From: Gracilibacter sp. BRH_c7a
GTDB lineage: Bacteria; Bacillota; Desulfitobacteriia; Desulfitobacteriales; Syntrophobotulaceae
Assembly: GCA_001516055.1 (NCBI GenBank)
Contig: LOEZ01000016.1
Span: 1 to 64,000, forward strand
Reading direction: 5' to 3'
DNA: 64,000 nt
Shown: piece after piece, positions 34,748-43,423 of the stretch
Layout: each line of letters starts with the position of its first letter
How positions within the stretch are numbered: position 1 is the first letter of the stretch
The notes under the pieces: model-generated
Seen by the model: the letters and a program-made list of their open reading frames with translations, nothing else
Databases searched by the model: none
Told to the model about the DNA's origin: nothing
Program-made: the position numbers and the translations under genes

Positions 34748-37636
34748 CTACACTTCCTCCGTTATATCTTTAAAGACTACGAGGATTAAATCCTCGGAAG
34801 TCTTTTTGCGTTTCATGCGGTGAGCATCGATGTAGATTTTTTTATTATCGGCACCTGGGAATTGATGATCTAAAAGGAAGCTCCGAAAAGACACCCCTTC
34901 AGCTATAAGTGCAGAAAGTTTTTTCTCCAACTCGTCAGTGTTCCAGCGATCTTTACCGAGTTGGGCAAGTAATGTCCCTTCCGTTTCTAACGACGTCATC
35001 CGGAAAACACGATAAAAATCCAGATTGGCTGTCAGAACCTTAAAGTTACCGTCCATGACCAGGAGAGGAGAATCAATGGCATCAATGATACTCCAGGCAT
35101 AATCCCCTCTGTCTTTTAGTTCAACATTCAATAAATCCAGAGCTTTGAGTTTACTGATGTCGACAAAAGAAATGACAACCCCGGCCAGCATATTTTCGGA
35201 GGTACGGTAAGGTGTTACCCGCATCAGATACCATACCCCATCCAGGGTTTCCACTTCCTTCTCAATTTGGCCATGCGTTTCCAGAACCTTCCGGGCTTCG
35301 CCCACAATATCCTCATGGCGGAGCCTGGTTACAAGATGGGCCAGCGGACGGCCAACATCCGTGGGGATAATGTTTACAAGCCGGGGAGCTAACGGAGTAT
35401 AGCGCATAATGTTCAAATGACCGTCCAGAAATATAAAGGCGATTTCCGTACTGTTTAAAAGGTTCGTCATATCATCATTGGAGTGGGCCAGTTCAGTCAG
35501 CTTATGATGCAGTTCGTTATTAACCGTTATGACTTCCTCATAGAGAGACTGCATTTCTTCCCGGGAAGTCTCCATTTCTTCATTGGAACTCTGCAATTCC
35601 TCATTCGCGGAGTGCAGTTCCTCGTTGGCCGCCGCTGTCTCCATGTAGGACAATTCAATTTCTTCAATCGTTCGGAACAGTTGAACCTTTGTACTCTGCA
35701 GTTCATTCTCCAATTCATCGATTCGCGTCACATTCCCAGGTAAGCTGAGATCGTTATGAATTGGCGATAAATCCAAAGGTAAGGCGGAAACTTCCTCAAA
35801 AACCACCAGGATTAAACCCTGTATTGTTTTGGGATCATCAATCGGTTTAACAATCAGATTAAGTGTTATCTGATCGTCATCGATCATGACCCTCAGGCCC
35901 TGAATTGTTAGCTCTTCTTTTGTCTTCGCTGCCTGGCGCAGGGCCGCCCTTAAATTATACCGCATTTCCTCTTTCACCATGGTCGCGATGTTGAGGCTGG
36001 CTTCCCCTGCAGCCAGTTCAAAATATTTTCTGCTGCGTCCATTGACATAGATGATATCACCCTTTTCATTTACGATAAAACAGGGGGGGGTATAGTTTTC
36101 TAATAACATTTTCTCTATCGAATAGACCAATCCCGGTTTTTCCGATTCGGTTACACTTGTTAAATCCTCGCTTGATTTCGCCCCCGCGAGCAAAGAGGAG
36201 CTGGGAATAGAAGTTGTCCAGAGTTTGGACATGACATCCCGGCGTTTATATAACTTCCATTTGCTGTTGACCACAGTAAAAAGGTTGGTTTTGCTGCTAA
36301 AAGATTCGGAAGGACCAAGAAAAAGTATTCCCCCGGCTAGAAGACTGAAGTGAAACAGGTTGGCAATCTTCTTTTGCAGGGAATTTTCAAAGTAGATTAA
36401 TAGGTTGCGGCAGCAGATCATATCTAGTTTGATAAAAGGCGGATCTTTAATCAGATTATGGGAAGCAAAAATGATGGTTTGCCTAATTTCTTTGGAAATC
36501 CGGTATTGATTGTCTTCCAGCTGGAAAAAGTGTTTTAAACGTTCAGGGGGGATGTCTTCGGCGATGCTTAAGGGATATAAACCGGTCCTCGCCGTTAAAA
36601 TGGCGTCTTCGTCGATATCTGTCGCGAAGATCTGCAGGGTCATATTCCGCCGGGCTCTGTTGAGTCCTTCCTGGAAGATAATTGCCAGTGAGTAGACTTC
36701 CTCCCCGCTGGAACACCCGGCGATCCATATTCTAAGATTATATCCATCCGGTTTATCCGCCAGCAGCTCCGGAATGGTATGATTCTCCAGAACCTCGAAG
36801 GCTTCAGGATCGCGAAAAAACCGGGTGACGTTAATTAGAATCGATTTAAAAAGGGTTTCTACTTCTGCCGCGTTCTGCTGCAAATAGCGAACATACTCCT
36901 CCATATCCTGAATACGGCAGACACGCATCCTGCTTTCGATACGTCGGTAAATCGTACCTTTTTTATATTGGGAAAAATCATATCCATTGTGCATTTGAAT
37001 CAGAAAAAACACTCTTTTGAGAATTTCTGCGTATTTACCAGATTTTTCGTTACTCAATGAAGCTTTCTGCTTGAGCCACTTGCTATGGATAAGGAGCTGG
37101 TCGCCCATTTTCTCAAGAGGCAGCACAAAGTCCGCCAATTCCCTGATCTGAGAGCCGGCATAAGAATCAGCATGACCCACTCCCCCTTCATCCTCGACCA
37201 TGATTAACCCAAACTGAGTTTTAATCTCTTTAATACCAGTTGTCCCATCATCACCTGTACCGGAAAGTATAATCCCTATTGCATTTTCTCCCTGGTCATA
37301 GGCCAGAGCGCTGAAAAAGTAATCGACAGGTTTTCGCTCAGGAAGGGGTTCCCGCAAATAAAAATTGCCCCGAACAACTCCGGTATCTTTATCTTGCGGG
37401 CAGAGGAACACATGGTTTGGCATTATCTTCATATCATCTTTCACAGCTGAAACAGGCATGGCCGTATACTCCTGCAGTACCTGTACCGTCAGCTGGTGAC
37501 AGCCGACAACAACAAAGCACATCCCGCAGACGTCCAGTATTTTTTCAAAAAAAGCCTTCAAGGCCTTCCCCCCACTAGCCGGGAATCCGATCCCCACAAC
37601 CGGAAAGCTCTCGTTTCCACTAAAGTATTTTGGCAT
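34748..37636 (-). CDS. CheB-CheR-PAS fusion signalling protein
   Basis: The 962 residues are, in order: CheB methylesterase-like domain (1-185), CheR methyltransferase (about 205-470; TRFFRDPEAF, SAM site GCSSGEEV), a PAS-like region, a long coiled coil (about 640-720) and two PAS domains. The CheB catalytic Ser region reads FPASGG, not the usual ASxGG, while SGTGDDG keeps the acidic residue; esterase activity is doubtful. Such fusions act in chemosensory or two-component control. No chemoreceptor or CheA gene is nearby. The partner is probably the downstream kinase. Confidence 0.9.
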   Translation of the reverse strand: MPKYFSGNESFPVVGIGFPASGGKALKAFFEKILDVCGMCFVVVGCHQLTVQVLQEYTAMPVSAVKDDMKIMPNHVFLCPQDKDTGVVRGNFYLREPLPERKPVDYFFSALAYDQGENAIGIILSGTGDDGTTGIKEIKTQFGLIMVEDEGGVGHADSYAGSQIRELADFVLPLEKMGDQLLIHSKWLKQKASLSNEKSGKYAEILKRVFFLIQMHNGYDFSQYKKGTIYRRIESRMRVCRIQDMEEYVRYLQQNAAEVETLFKSILINVTRFFRDPEAFEVLENHTIPELLADKPDGYNLRIWIAGCSSGEEVYSLAIIFQEGLNRARRNMTLQIFATDIDEDAILTARTGLYPLSIAEDIPPERLKHFFQLEDNQYRISKEIRQTIIFASHNLIKDPPFIKLDMICCRNLLIYFENSLQKKIANLFHFSLLAGGILFLGPSESFSSKTNLFTVVNSKWKLYKRRDVMSKLWTTSIPSSSLLAGAKSSEDLTSVTESEKPGLVYSIEKMLLENYTPPCFIVNEKGDIIYVNGRSRKYFELAAGEASLNIATMVKEEMRYNLRAALRQAAKTKEELTIQGLRVMIDDDQITLNLIVKPIDDPKTIQGLILVVFEEVSALPLDLSPIHNDLSLPGNVTRIDELENELQSTKVQLFRTIEEIELSYMETAAANEELHSANEELQSSNEEMETSREEMQSLYEEVITVNNELHHKLTELAHSNDDMTNLLNSTEIAFIFLDGHLNIMRYTPLAPRLVNIIPTDVGRPLAHLVTRLRHEDIVGEARKVLETHGQIEKEVETLDGVWYLMRVTPYRTSENMLAGVVISFVDISKLKALDLLNVELKDRGDYAWSIIDAIDSPLLVMDGNFKVLTANLDFYRVFRMTSLETEGTLLAQLGKDRWNTDELEKKLSALIAEGVSFRSFLLDHQFPGADNKKIYIDAHRMKRKKTSEDLILVVFKDITEEV

Positions 37637-37845
37637 AAATTATCCTCTGTTTATTTTCAATCTTCATTACGTATTAATATTGGACATGATTAGAATATTA
37701 CCTCTATTATTCTCTGATTATTATTATACTTCTCCGTTGCCCATTTATTTGTCGGAACCTGGTACAGAACCAGGTCTTTCTTTTTTATTCATAGAAATAC
37801 CCAGCCCAACGAATACTAAAACAAAAATACGAAGAGGTGATTCTT

Positions 37846-38817
37846 TTGGTATCCGTCTTTAAAAAAACATCGGGTGACGAAGTTATTGATATTATTGCAG
37901 CTTTCAATTTATGGAATGCCTTAAGAGCGCGTTATGGAAGTATTGAAACCCTCCAACTGTATAGAAACTTTATCCATGACCGTGACTTTGACCTTTTGCT
38001 TAGCCGCTACTTAAATACCTTTACCAAGGAATCAAAAATATTAGAAGATGAAGCAGCTCGTTATACCGTTACCTTGCCCAAAAGACCTGCCATAGATATC
38101 CGGATTGATAAGAAGCTCGATGAACTCACAGATAGATATATATACAGAAGAATATTCGAAGACCTGGTTACGCAGATGCATGTTCTTGGCCGGGCCTATC
38201 GCACCACAACAACCAATGACCGGCTCCGGGAGCTTTTTAAAAATGGCCTGTTAAGCCACGTCTACCAATTTCAAATATTATTTAAATTCGGGAAAGTAAA
38301 AAGCTGGGAGGACAATCCCCCGGCTTATAAGGTCTCCAAACCGGTTAAAACTGAGGATTTATCCATCACTGAAGCTTTCCATCTCTGGGATCATCTGAAT
38401 TTCAGATATGACCAGCTGGTACTGATCAAGTTGTTTCTTGGTTTTGTTCATGACACGAGCTTTGTCGCCGTACTCGATATGGGTTTAGTCATTCTCAGGA
38501 AGCAGGTCGACTTACTGGAGGAACTGTGTATTAAATATAGTGTCCATGTACCGGAAAGGCCACCGGCTGAAATGGTGCAGCGCATCGATCCGGAGGCCAT
38601 GGAGGATCAACTTATTTATAGGATTCTGCTCACCGGAATTCAGAATTCTATAGACCTGCATATGCGCGCAGTACTGGAAACGGTAAGAAATGACGGCCTG
38701 CGCAAGCACTTCATCGATTTATTTAAAGCAGAAATGACTTCCTATGACAGGTTCCTAAAATATGGGAAAGCGAAAGGCTGGACTAAAGTACCTCCTATGT
38801 ACGGGGACTTGGTCTAG
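37846..38817 (+). CDS. DUF3231-like two-repeat protein, copy 1
   Basis: The 323 aa protein consists of two homologous helical halves (about 1-160 and 165-323), each with a LWxxLxxRY start and KxKxW..xPPxY end. The pattern resembles DUF3231, a spore-former family without known function. The start is TTG 37846, since AGAGGTG lies 6 bases upstream and the tandem copy has ATG at the same place. It diverges from the signalling operon. Confidence 0.7.
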   Translation: MVSVFKKTSGDEVIDIIAAFNLWNALRARYGSIETLQLYRNFIHDRDFDLLLSRYLNTFTKESKILEDEAARYTVTLPKRPAIDIRIDKKLDELTDRYIYRRIFEDLVTQMHVLGRAYRTTTTNDRLRELFKNGLLSHVYQFQILFKFGKVKSWEDNPPAYKVSKPVKTEDLSITEAFHLWDHLNFRYDQLVLIKLFLGFVHDTSFVAVLDMGLVILRKQVDLLEELCIKYSVHVPERPPAEMVQRIDPEAMEDQLIYRILLTGIQNSIDLHMRAVLETVRNDGLRKHFIDLFKAEMTSYDRFLKYGKAKGWTKVPPMYGDLV

Positions 38818-38971
38818 AAGATGAATATGATATTGATTTTTGACTTAAGCTAGACGTGTATCCAAGGTAGGTTCTTTCAGTCGGAGAAATTGAGAAAAGC
38901 AACGGAATTATTCGGAGGTGTTTAACATGGTATCCATCTTTTAAAAAAACAGCCGGGAAACTGTCGATATT

Positions 38972-39895
38972 GTGACAGCATATAATATATGGAATACCTT
39001 AAGAGCCCGCTATGGAAGTATAGAAACATTTCAGATGTATAAAAACTTTATTCATGACCGCGATTTTGATCTTCTCCTTAATCAATTTTTAAGTACCTTT
39101 TTAAAGGAAGTAAAAATCCTGGAGGAGGAAGCGGCCCGGTATTCAGTAACGTTGCCCAAGAGACCTGCAGCGGATATTAAGATCGACAAAAAGATCGATG
39201 AGCTTACAGACAGATTCATTTACAGAAAAATATTTGAAGATCTGGTCACTGAAATGTACGCCCTGGCCAGGGCTTACAGAACTTCCACGACCAATGACAG
39301 TATGAGAGATCTCTTTAAAGATGCCCTTTTAGGTCACGCCTCCCAATTTCAAGTGTTATATAAATATGGAAAACTGAAAAGCTGGGAAGATAATCCCCCG
39401 GCTTATAAGCCTCCAAAACCAATGGAAAAAGAAGATTTATCCGTCAGTGAAACCTTCCATATTTGGGATCATTTGAATTTCAGATATGACCAGTTGGAAC
39501 TAACTCAGTTTTACGTCAGCTTTGCCCATGACACAAGCTTTATCGCAGCATTGGAGATGGGTATTAAGCTTCTCAAAAAGCAAATCGAACTATTCGAGCA
39601 AATGTCTCTAAAATTTAATGTTCCTGTGCCTGAAAGGCCGCCTGCTAAAATCGTGCAGCGCGTAGATCCCGAAGCGATGGAAGATCATTTTATGTACCGG
39701 GTACTCCTTTCCGGAATTCAGGATGCTGTTGACCTGCACATGAGAGCAGTATTAGAAACGGTAAGAAATGATCACCTGCGCGAGGTGTTCATCGATCTGT
39801 TTAAAACTGAAATGAATGCGTATGATAAATTCCTGAAATACGGAAAAGCAAAAGGCTGGACTAAAGTACCTCCCATGTATGGAGAATTAGTATAA
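38972..39895 (+). CDS. DUF3231-like two-repeat protein, copy 2, with disrupted start
   Basis: A paralogue of the preceding gene along its full length (for example RNDxLR, KGWTKVPPMYG). The natural start, ATG 38927 behind GGAGGTG, is in frame, but codon 6 is TAA. Comparison with copy 1 shows that removing one T (TTTT to TTT) and adding one G (GGG to GGGG) restores FKKTAGETVDIV. The open frame from GTG 38972 has no ribosome site. It is either a recent pseudogene or two homopolymer errors in the assembly. Confidence 0.65.
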   Translation: MTAYNIWNTLRARYGSIETFQMYKNFIHDRDFDLLLNQFLSTFLKEVKILEEEAARYSVTLPKRPAADIKIDKKIDELTDRFIYRKIFEDLVTEMYALARAYRTSTTNDSMRDLFKDALLGHASQFQVLYKYGKLKSWEDNPPAYKPPKPMEKEDLSVSETFHIWDHLNFRYDQLELTQFYVSFAHDTSFIAALEMGIKLLKKQIELFEQMSLKFNVPVPERPPAKIVQRVDPEAMEDHFMYRVLLSGIQDAVDLHMRAVLETVRNDHLREVFIDLFKTEMNAYDKFLKYGKAKGWTKVPPMYGELV

Positions 39896-40001
39896 GCGAA
39901 CTGAGCAATGCAAATTAGTTCTTTTTTACAAAAGGTCATCATATTCCCATGAGTAATTTATCCCTCCTAATCAGACAATAATTAATAAAGGAGTGATTAC
40001 T

Positions 40002-40568
40002 TTGCTTAAAATAAAAGACAGGGATACGCTTTCAGTTGTTTCAGGCCTTATAGGGCTGACGGGAATGACACTTGTTGATGGAATCTCCCGACGAGCAAAT
40101 TTATCTAAAAGATCGTACCGGGAGGCTGCAGCAGGGATGTTCGTATCAAAGCACCAAGCAAAGAGCCATAATGGACAGGCTCTAGGCTTCATCATGAACT
40201 CTGCAGTGAGCATTCTCGGTGCAAATTATATCATTAAACGTATGTCGCAAAACGGTCGCGATAGGCTTATACCTAAAGGAATAGTATCGGGGATTGGTAT
40301 AGGCGCCATCGCTACGGTCATGCCAAATGTTGTTCCTAATCGTGTCAAGCCTAAAGATGCGGCAAGCAATCTTTCCTATGTTTTTAGCAACATTGTGTAC
40401 GGAATGCTGACCACTATCGCAGCCGCTAAATTAGGGCATGATTCTTTGTTCGATGCCCCCCCTCAAAACGATTACTTACAACCAACCGAAAAGACCAGTG
40501 AACAACCCAATTATAGACAATCTCCATTCAGAAGTCAGACAAGCCATTCAGCAGATGCTCACTTATGA
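40002..40568 (+). CDS. conserved-looking hypothetical, hydrophobic segments
   Basis: About 188 residues from TTG 40002, where AGGAG is 8 bases upstream; a GTG at 39993 overlaps that site. It has glycine-rich hydrophobic stretches (IPKGIVSGIGIGAIATV and SNIVYGMLTTIAAAKLG) and a polar Pro/Gln/Ser tail. I do not recognise a family. It may be membrane-associated. It follows the DUF3231 pair in the same direction. Confidence 0.6.
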   Translation: MLKIKDRDTLSVVSGLIGLTGMTLVDGISRRANLSKRSYREAAAGMFVSKHQAKSHNGQALGFIMNSAVSILGANYIIKRMSQNGRDRLIPKGIVSGIGIGAIATVMPNVVPNRVKPKDAASNLSYVFSNIVYGMLTTIAAAKLGHDSLFDAPPQNDYLQPTEKTSEQPNYRQSPFRSQTSHSADAHL

Positions 40569-40701
40569 TATGATTCAAGCCGCAATTCTGGTGGTTCTCA
40601 TCAGCGTATTTGTAATGTGGGCAAAGCGATATACATGCCAACGAGAATCGAATACACACTGCCTTAAAAACTTATGTGTGATCTATGAAACATCACCTTA
40701 G
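40555..40701 (+). CDS. possible small membrane peptide
   Basis: A 48-codon frame overlaps the end of the previous gene. It encodes one hydrophobic helix (AAILVVLISVFVMW) followed by a basic, Cys-containing tail. No clear ribosome site is visible; it may be translationally coupled or not real. Confidence 0.3.
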   Translation: MLTYDMIQAAILVVLISVFVMWAKRYTCQRESNTHCLKNLCVIYETSP

Positions 40702-40735
40702 CATAATTCTCTATGTCAATCGGGGTTAACATATT

Positions 40736-41017
40736 ATATTTTCCTTTGACTGCAGTAAAGAAAACGCACGCCTTGGCAGTCCAACAACTCTTAATGTTCT
40801 CTCTTTATTTCCATCTCCAGCTGACTTACTAGCTGCTAGTCGTGATGATCTTTTGAAGTTTCTTAAGCCTGCAAAAAAGTCTAGTGAGTGGTGTGAGTTA
40901 AAGATTGATAAACTGTTAGCAGATGCCAAGGAGAGTTTACCTTTCAACCAAGCATTCAAATCTTTATCTCCACAATCTTTTATCATATCTCTTCTAAATT
41001 GTAAAAAATGGGAATAA
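40736..41017 (+). pseudogene. IS110-like transposase remnant
   Basis: A plus-strand frame without a start, ending at TAA 41015-41017, encodes FDCSKENARLGSPTTL, LFPSPADLLAASRDDL and so on. This resembles the middle part of IS110-family transposases (N/S-P-x-T-L..L..FPSP.dLL..). Both ends of the element are missing. The 351-bp gap at 40702-41052 holds nothing else I can see. A longer minus-strand frame here is its shadow. Confidence 0.5.
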
Positions 41018-41052
41018 TACATATTGAACTGTAATTTAGGGGGTGCTATGAT

Positions 41053-41295
41053 ATGGATAAGGAAGAAAAGGATAAGAACGACAAGGAGGAAGGTAAAGTG
41101 TCTCTTCCATTAAACAAGAAACAAAAAACTTCATTTTCCGATTTTGTATCACAACATCGTGAACAAATCCAGACTCTTGCCGATAAAAATTGGAAAAAGA
41201 ATTCTGATGGCAACTATGTAATAGAAAAAGATGACCATTGGAGACAAGAATATGAATGGGACGAACTCTATAAGGAGTTAAAACACAAAAAGTGA
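41053..41295 (+). CDS. putative antitoxin paired with a PemK/MazF-like toxin
   Basis: A highly charged 80 aa protein with a Lys/Glu-rich N terminus and an acidic C-terminal half (DDHWRQEYEWDELYKEL). I do not recognise its family. The stop overlaps the toxin GTG start (GTGA), the classical antitoxin-toxin coupling. The antitoxin role is inferred from position. Confidence 0.6.
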   Translation: MDKEEKDKNDKEEGKVSLPLNKKQKTSFSDFVSQHREQIQTLADKNWKKNSDGNYVIEKDDHWRQEYEWDELYKELKHKK

Positions 41296-41624
41296 TCTCT
41301 GAAGGTGATATATGGTTAGTAAACTTCCCCCTAGAAGAAGATCCTACTAAATCTCTTCCGAGACCAGTAATAGTCTTAAATGTTGAATTACCATATATTC
41401 TTTCTACTAAAATTACTAAGCACAACCCAAGAGATGCTGACCCATATGATATTCCTGTTCTTCATTGGAAAGATGCAAATTTGAACTATCCTTCGACCGC
41501 TAGAATATCAAAGACCTTACCTCTTAAATTATCAAATTTTATCTACTTCATTGGTACTGCTAATACTAATGACCTGATGTCAATACAAGAAAAATATACT
41601 CATTACTTGCTCGAACAAATATAG
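41292..41624 (+). CDS. PemK/MazF-like endoribonuclease toxin
   Basis: The 110 residues start MISEGDIWLVNFPLEED, with SLPRPVIVLN next, matching the GDIxxVxF...RPxxV N-terminal pattern of the PemK/MazF fold. The C terminus diverges from typical MazF. Members cut mRNA and are neutralised by the upstream partner. It sits in an eroded mobile region, as is common for such pairs. Confidence 0.65.
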   Translation: MISEGDIWLVNFPLEEDPTKSLPRPVIVLNVELPYILSTKITKHNPRDADPYDIPVLHWKDANLNYPSTARISKTLPLKLSNFIYFIGTANTNDLMSIQEKYTHYLLEQI

Positions 41625-41696
41625 ATCTCCCCCGGAGGTCTTTTCCATTTTACCCCGATATGGACATTTCTTCGTCAGTAGAGATACCGGTTACGC

Positions 41697-41790
41697 GACA
41701 CCCTCCGGGTAGAAAGGCTACATTTGGTAGCCCAACCCCCACGGAACCCGGCGTGCAGATTTCCGCACCGGGCTCTTTTCTCTTCGGATA
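41697..41790. other. GC-rich structured fragment of a mobile element
   Basis: CCCGG-C-GTGC (about 41749-41758) pairs with GCAC-CGGG in a C-rich block. The style recalls structured leaders of group II introns or IS elements, but no reverse transcriptase or transposase frame accompanies it. The family is unassigned. Confidence 0.3.
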
Positions 41791-41859
41791 ACTTTAAAAG
41801 TATCTTTACTACCGTATTTAATCCGGTATCAGCTACAGTAATATCAATATCTATGTAAT

Positions 41860-42115
41860 GCCTTTAAGCTTTTTTTCAACAAGGTGCTTAAGTTAAACTG
41901 GTCTGATGACGTTATCATTCGACCAAAAAGACCCAAAAAGCTTCCTTGTGTTCTGTCTAAAAATGAGATTCTATCGATTCTTGATTAGGTGGACAATCTT
42001 TAGCATAAAGTCATCCTTTTAACGACTTATTCATCCGGTCTCCGTATCAGTGAAATCTTTCATCTCTGCGTCTCAAATATTGATTCAGATCGCATGTTGA
42101 TTCGAGTTAACGTTC
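41860..42115 (+). pseudogene. tyrosine recombinase (integrase) remnant
   Basis: One frame encodes FNKVLKLNWSDDVIIRPKRP, KKLPCVLSKNEILSILD and LLTTYSSGLRISEIFHL, the core of phage-type integrases including the catalytic Arg region (SGLRISEI). It has two in-frame TAG codons (41986-41988 and 42001-42003) and loses similarity after IDSDRMLIRV. It lies about 100 bp from tRNA-Leu, a typical integration position. Confidence 0.75.
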
Positions 42116-42211
42116 TTCTTGCTCCATCACATTGTGCAATTGAATAACCGCAATAAAAAAAACAAAACTCCCGGATTCGCTTTTCTCGCGATTCCAAGAG
42201 CTATCGATTTC

Positions 42212-42297
42212 TGGTGCCGGTGGTCGGACTCGAACCGACACGTCCAGAGGACACGGCATTTTGAGTGCCGCACGTCTACCAATTCCATCACACCGGC
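42212..42297 (-). tRNA. tRNA-Leu (anticodon CAA)
   Basis: On the minus strand GCCGGTG (5') pairs with CACCGGC before A-CCA, with CCA encoded. The anticodon stem CGGCA/TGCCG holds loop CTCAAAA, giving anticodon CAA. The T arm is GTCGG-TTCGAGT-CCGAC, and a variable arm of class II type is present. Length is 86 nt including CCA. Confidence 0.95.
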
Positions 42298-42400
42298 AAA
42301 TATATTGAGCTACCCTTCGGCAACTGCTTTAATATACTATCATTTTGATTACTCGTAGTCAAGACCAGAATCTATTTATTTCCCGCAAACTATAGCTTGA

Positions 42401-42623
42401 TATTTGTGCATTACAGAGCGAACCTTTAGAGCAGAGAAGCGTCGAGAGCGTAACTGATGTAGAGGTTCTACTTATGGGCAAACGATACAATTAGTTAAGC
42501 TGCATCGCAGCATGCACGATAAGCGGAGCGCAGCAGTTAACGCCAGGAGGACGTTATTGCCAAAAAGTGCTTGCTGCGATGCAGCTCTCACCTTCACTTG
42601 GAGCGACGAATAATGCATAAATC
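42401..42623. repeat. large palindromic noncoding element
   Basis: The region is built from nested inverted repeats. A 15-bp perfect pair, AGCTGCATCGCAGCA (42498-42512) and 42572-42586, lies inside a degenerate outer pair around 42401-42414 and 42610-42623 (ATTTGTGCATTAC against ATTTATGCATTAT). A small GTAGA-GGT-TCTAC hairpin is also present. No open frame fits. It fills most of the 325-bp gap between tRNA-Leu and the next gene and looks like a MITE/REP-type element or a structured RNA. Confidence 0.65.
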
Positions 42624-42818
42624 CTAACACATAATACTCGTCAACAACTCATGAGCTTCCTCTGCTTCTGATTCTGGAACGAGAATTTCTATGGAAACAC
42701 TGGTACTCTGCTGAGAACCTACAGGCCTAAGTTGCACAAGTATACCTTCCTCTGCAAGAGCTTGTTGGTACTTTTCTGCAATATTTTTAGTTGGTGCAAT
42801 ATAAATAACTGTCCACAT
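42624..42818 (-). CDS. DUF2007-like small protein
   Basis: A 64 aa protein starting MWTVIYIAPTKNIAEKYQ (GGGAGGG 7 bases upstream). The beta-alpha-beta pattern, with LVPESEAEEAHELL at the end, resembles the DUF2007 putative signal-transducing family. It follows coaD by 35 bp and is probably co-transcribed. Function unknown. Confidence 0.65.
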   Translation of the reverse strand: MWTVIYIAPTKNIAEKYQQALAEEGILVQLRPVGSQQSTSVSIEILVPESEAEEAHELLTSIMC

Positions 42819-42853
42819 ACTGATACCCTCCCGCAAGATCCGTTAAACAACTT

Positions 42854-43330
42854 TTATTTATTTTTCTCCATTATAGCCTTTTCCACATTAGGAGGCACAA
42901 ATTCTGATATGCATCCTCCAAGACTGGCGGCCCATTTTATGGCACTAGAACTAATAAAGGAATTTTCACTTTTGGTCATTAAAAATACCGTTTCGATATC
43001 TGGCGCAAGTTTCTTGTTCATTAGAGCAAGCTGAAACTCATATTCAAAATCAGTCATAGCCCTTAAGCCTCTTATCAAGGCAACTGCCCCGCATTGACGT
43101 GCAAAATCTACTGTTAGCCCGCTAAAGGAACTAACCTCTACATTCTTCATATCCTTTAACTCATATCGGAGTATTTCTTGCCTTTCGCTTAATGTAAATA
43201 ATGTCTCTTTGTTACTATTAGACGCAACTGCAATGATTACACGGTCAAATAAGGCTGCTGCTCTATCTAAAATATCCAAGTGACCATTCGTAAGGGGGTC
43301 AAACGTTCCAGGATAAACTGCTGTCCGCAC
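42854..43330 (-). CDS. coaD: phosphopantetheine adenylyltransferase
   Basis: Penultimate step of CoA synthesis. The 158 residues open MRTAVYPGTFDPLTNGHLDIL, with the nucleotidyltransferase motif (TxxGH). FISSSAIK is the C-terminal ATP-binding motif. Length is standard. Confidence 0.97.
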   Translation of the reverse strand: MRTAVYPGTFDPLTNGHLDILDRAAALFDRVIIAVASNSNKETLFTLSERQEILRYELKDMKNVEVSSFSGLTVDFARQCGAVALIRGLRAMTDFEYEFQLALMNKKLAPDIETVFLMTKSENSFISSSAIKWAASLGGCISEFVPPNVEKAIMEKNK

Positions 43331-43423
43331 TACTTTTATTCTCCTTTAGCAAGCTGCAAAATATTTCTTAACATGACTGATTTCGCTTTAATTTCTGATA
43401 ATCCTGCCTGATATTAGAATAAA

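Noticed and set aside
38927-38944. In-frame stop in DUF3231 copy 2 as a recoding signal
   Set aside because: The stop is TAA, not TGA, and no structured element follows. Paired homopolymer indels explain it better.
40726-41022. 98-aa minus-strand frame
   Set aside because: It is the shadow of the plus-strand IS110-like fragment, which has recognisable protein similarity.
41697-41790. Group II intron
   Set aside because: Only a hairpin-like fragment is visible. No reverse transcriptase frame or domain V was found.
42119-42358. 79-aa plus-strand frame over tRNA-Leu
   Set aside because: It is antisense to the tRNA gene and has no coding character.
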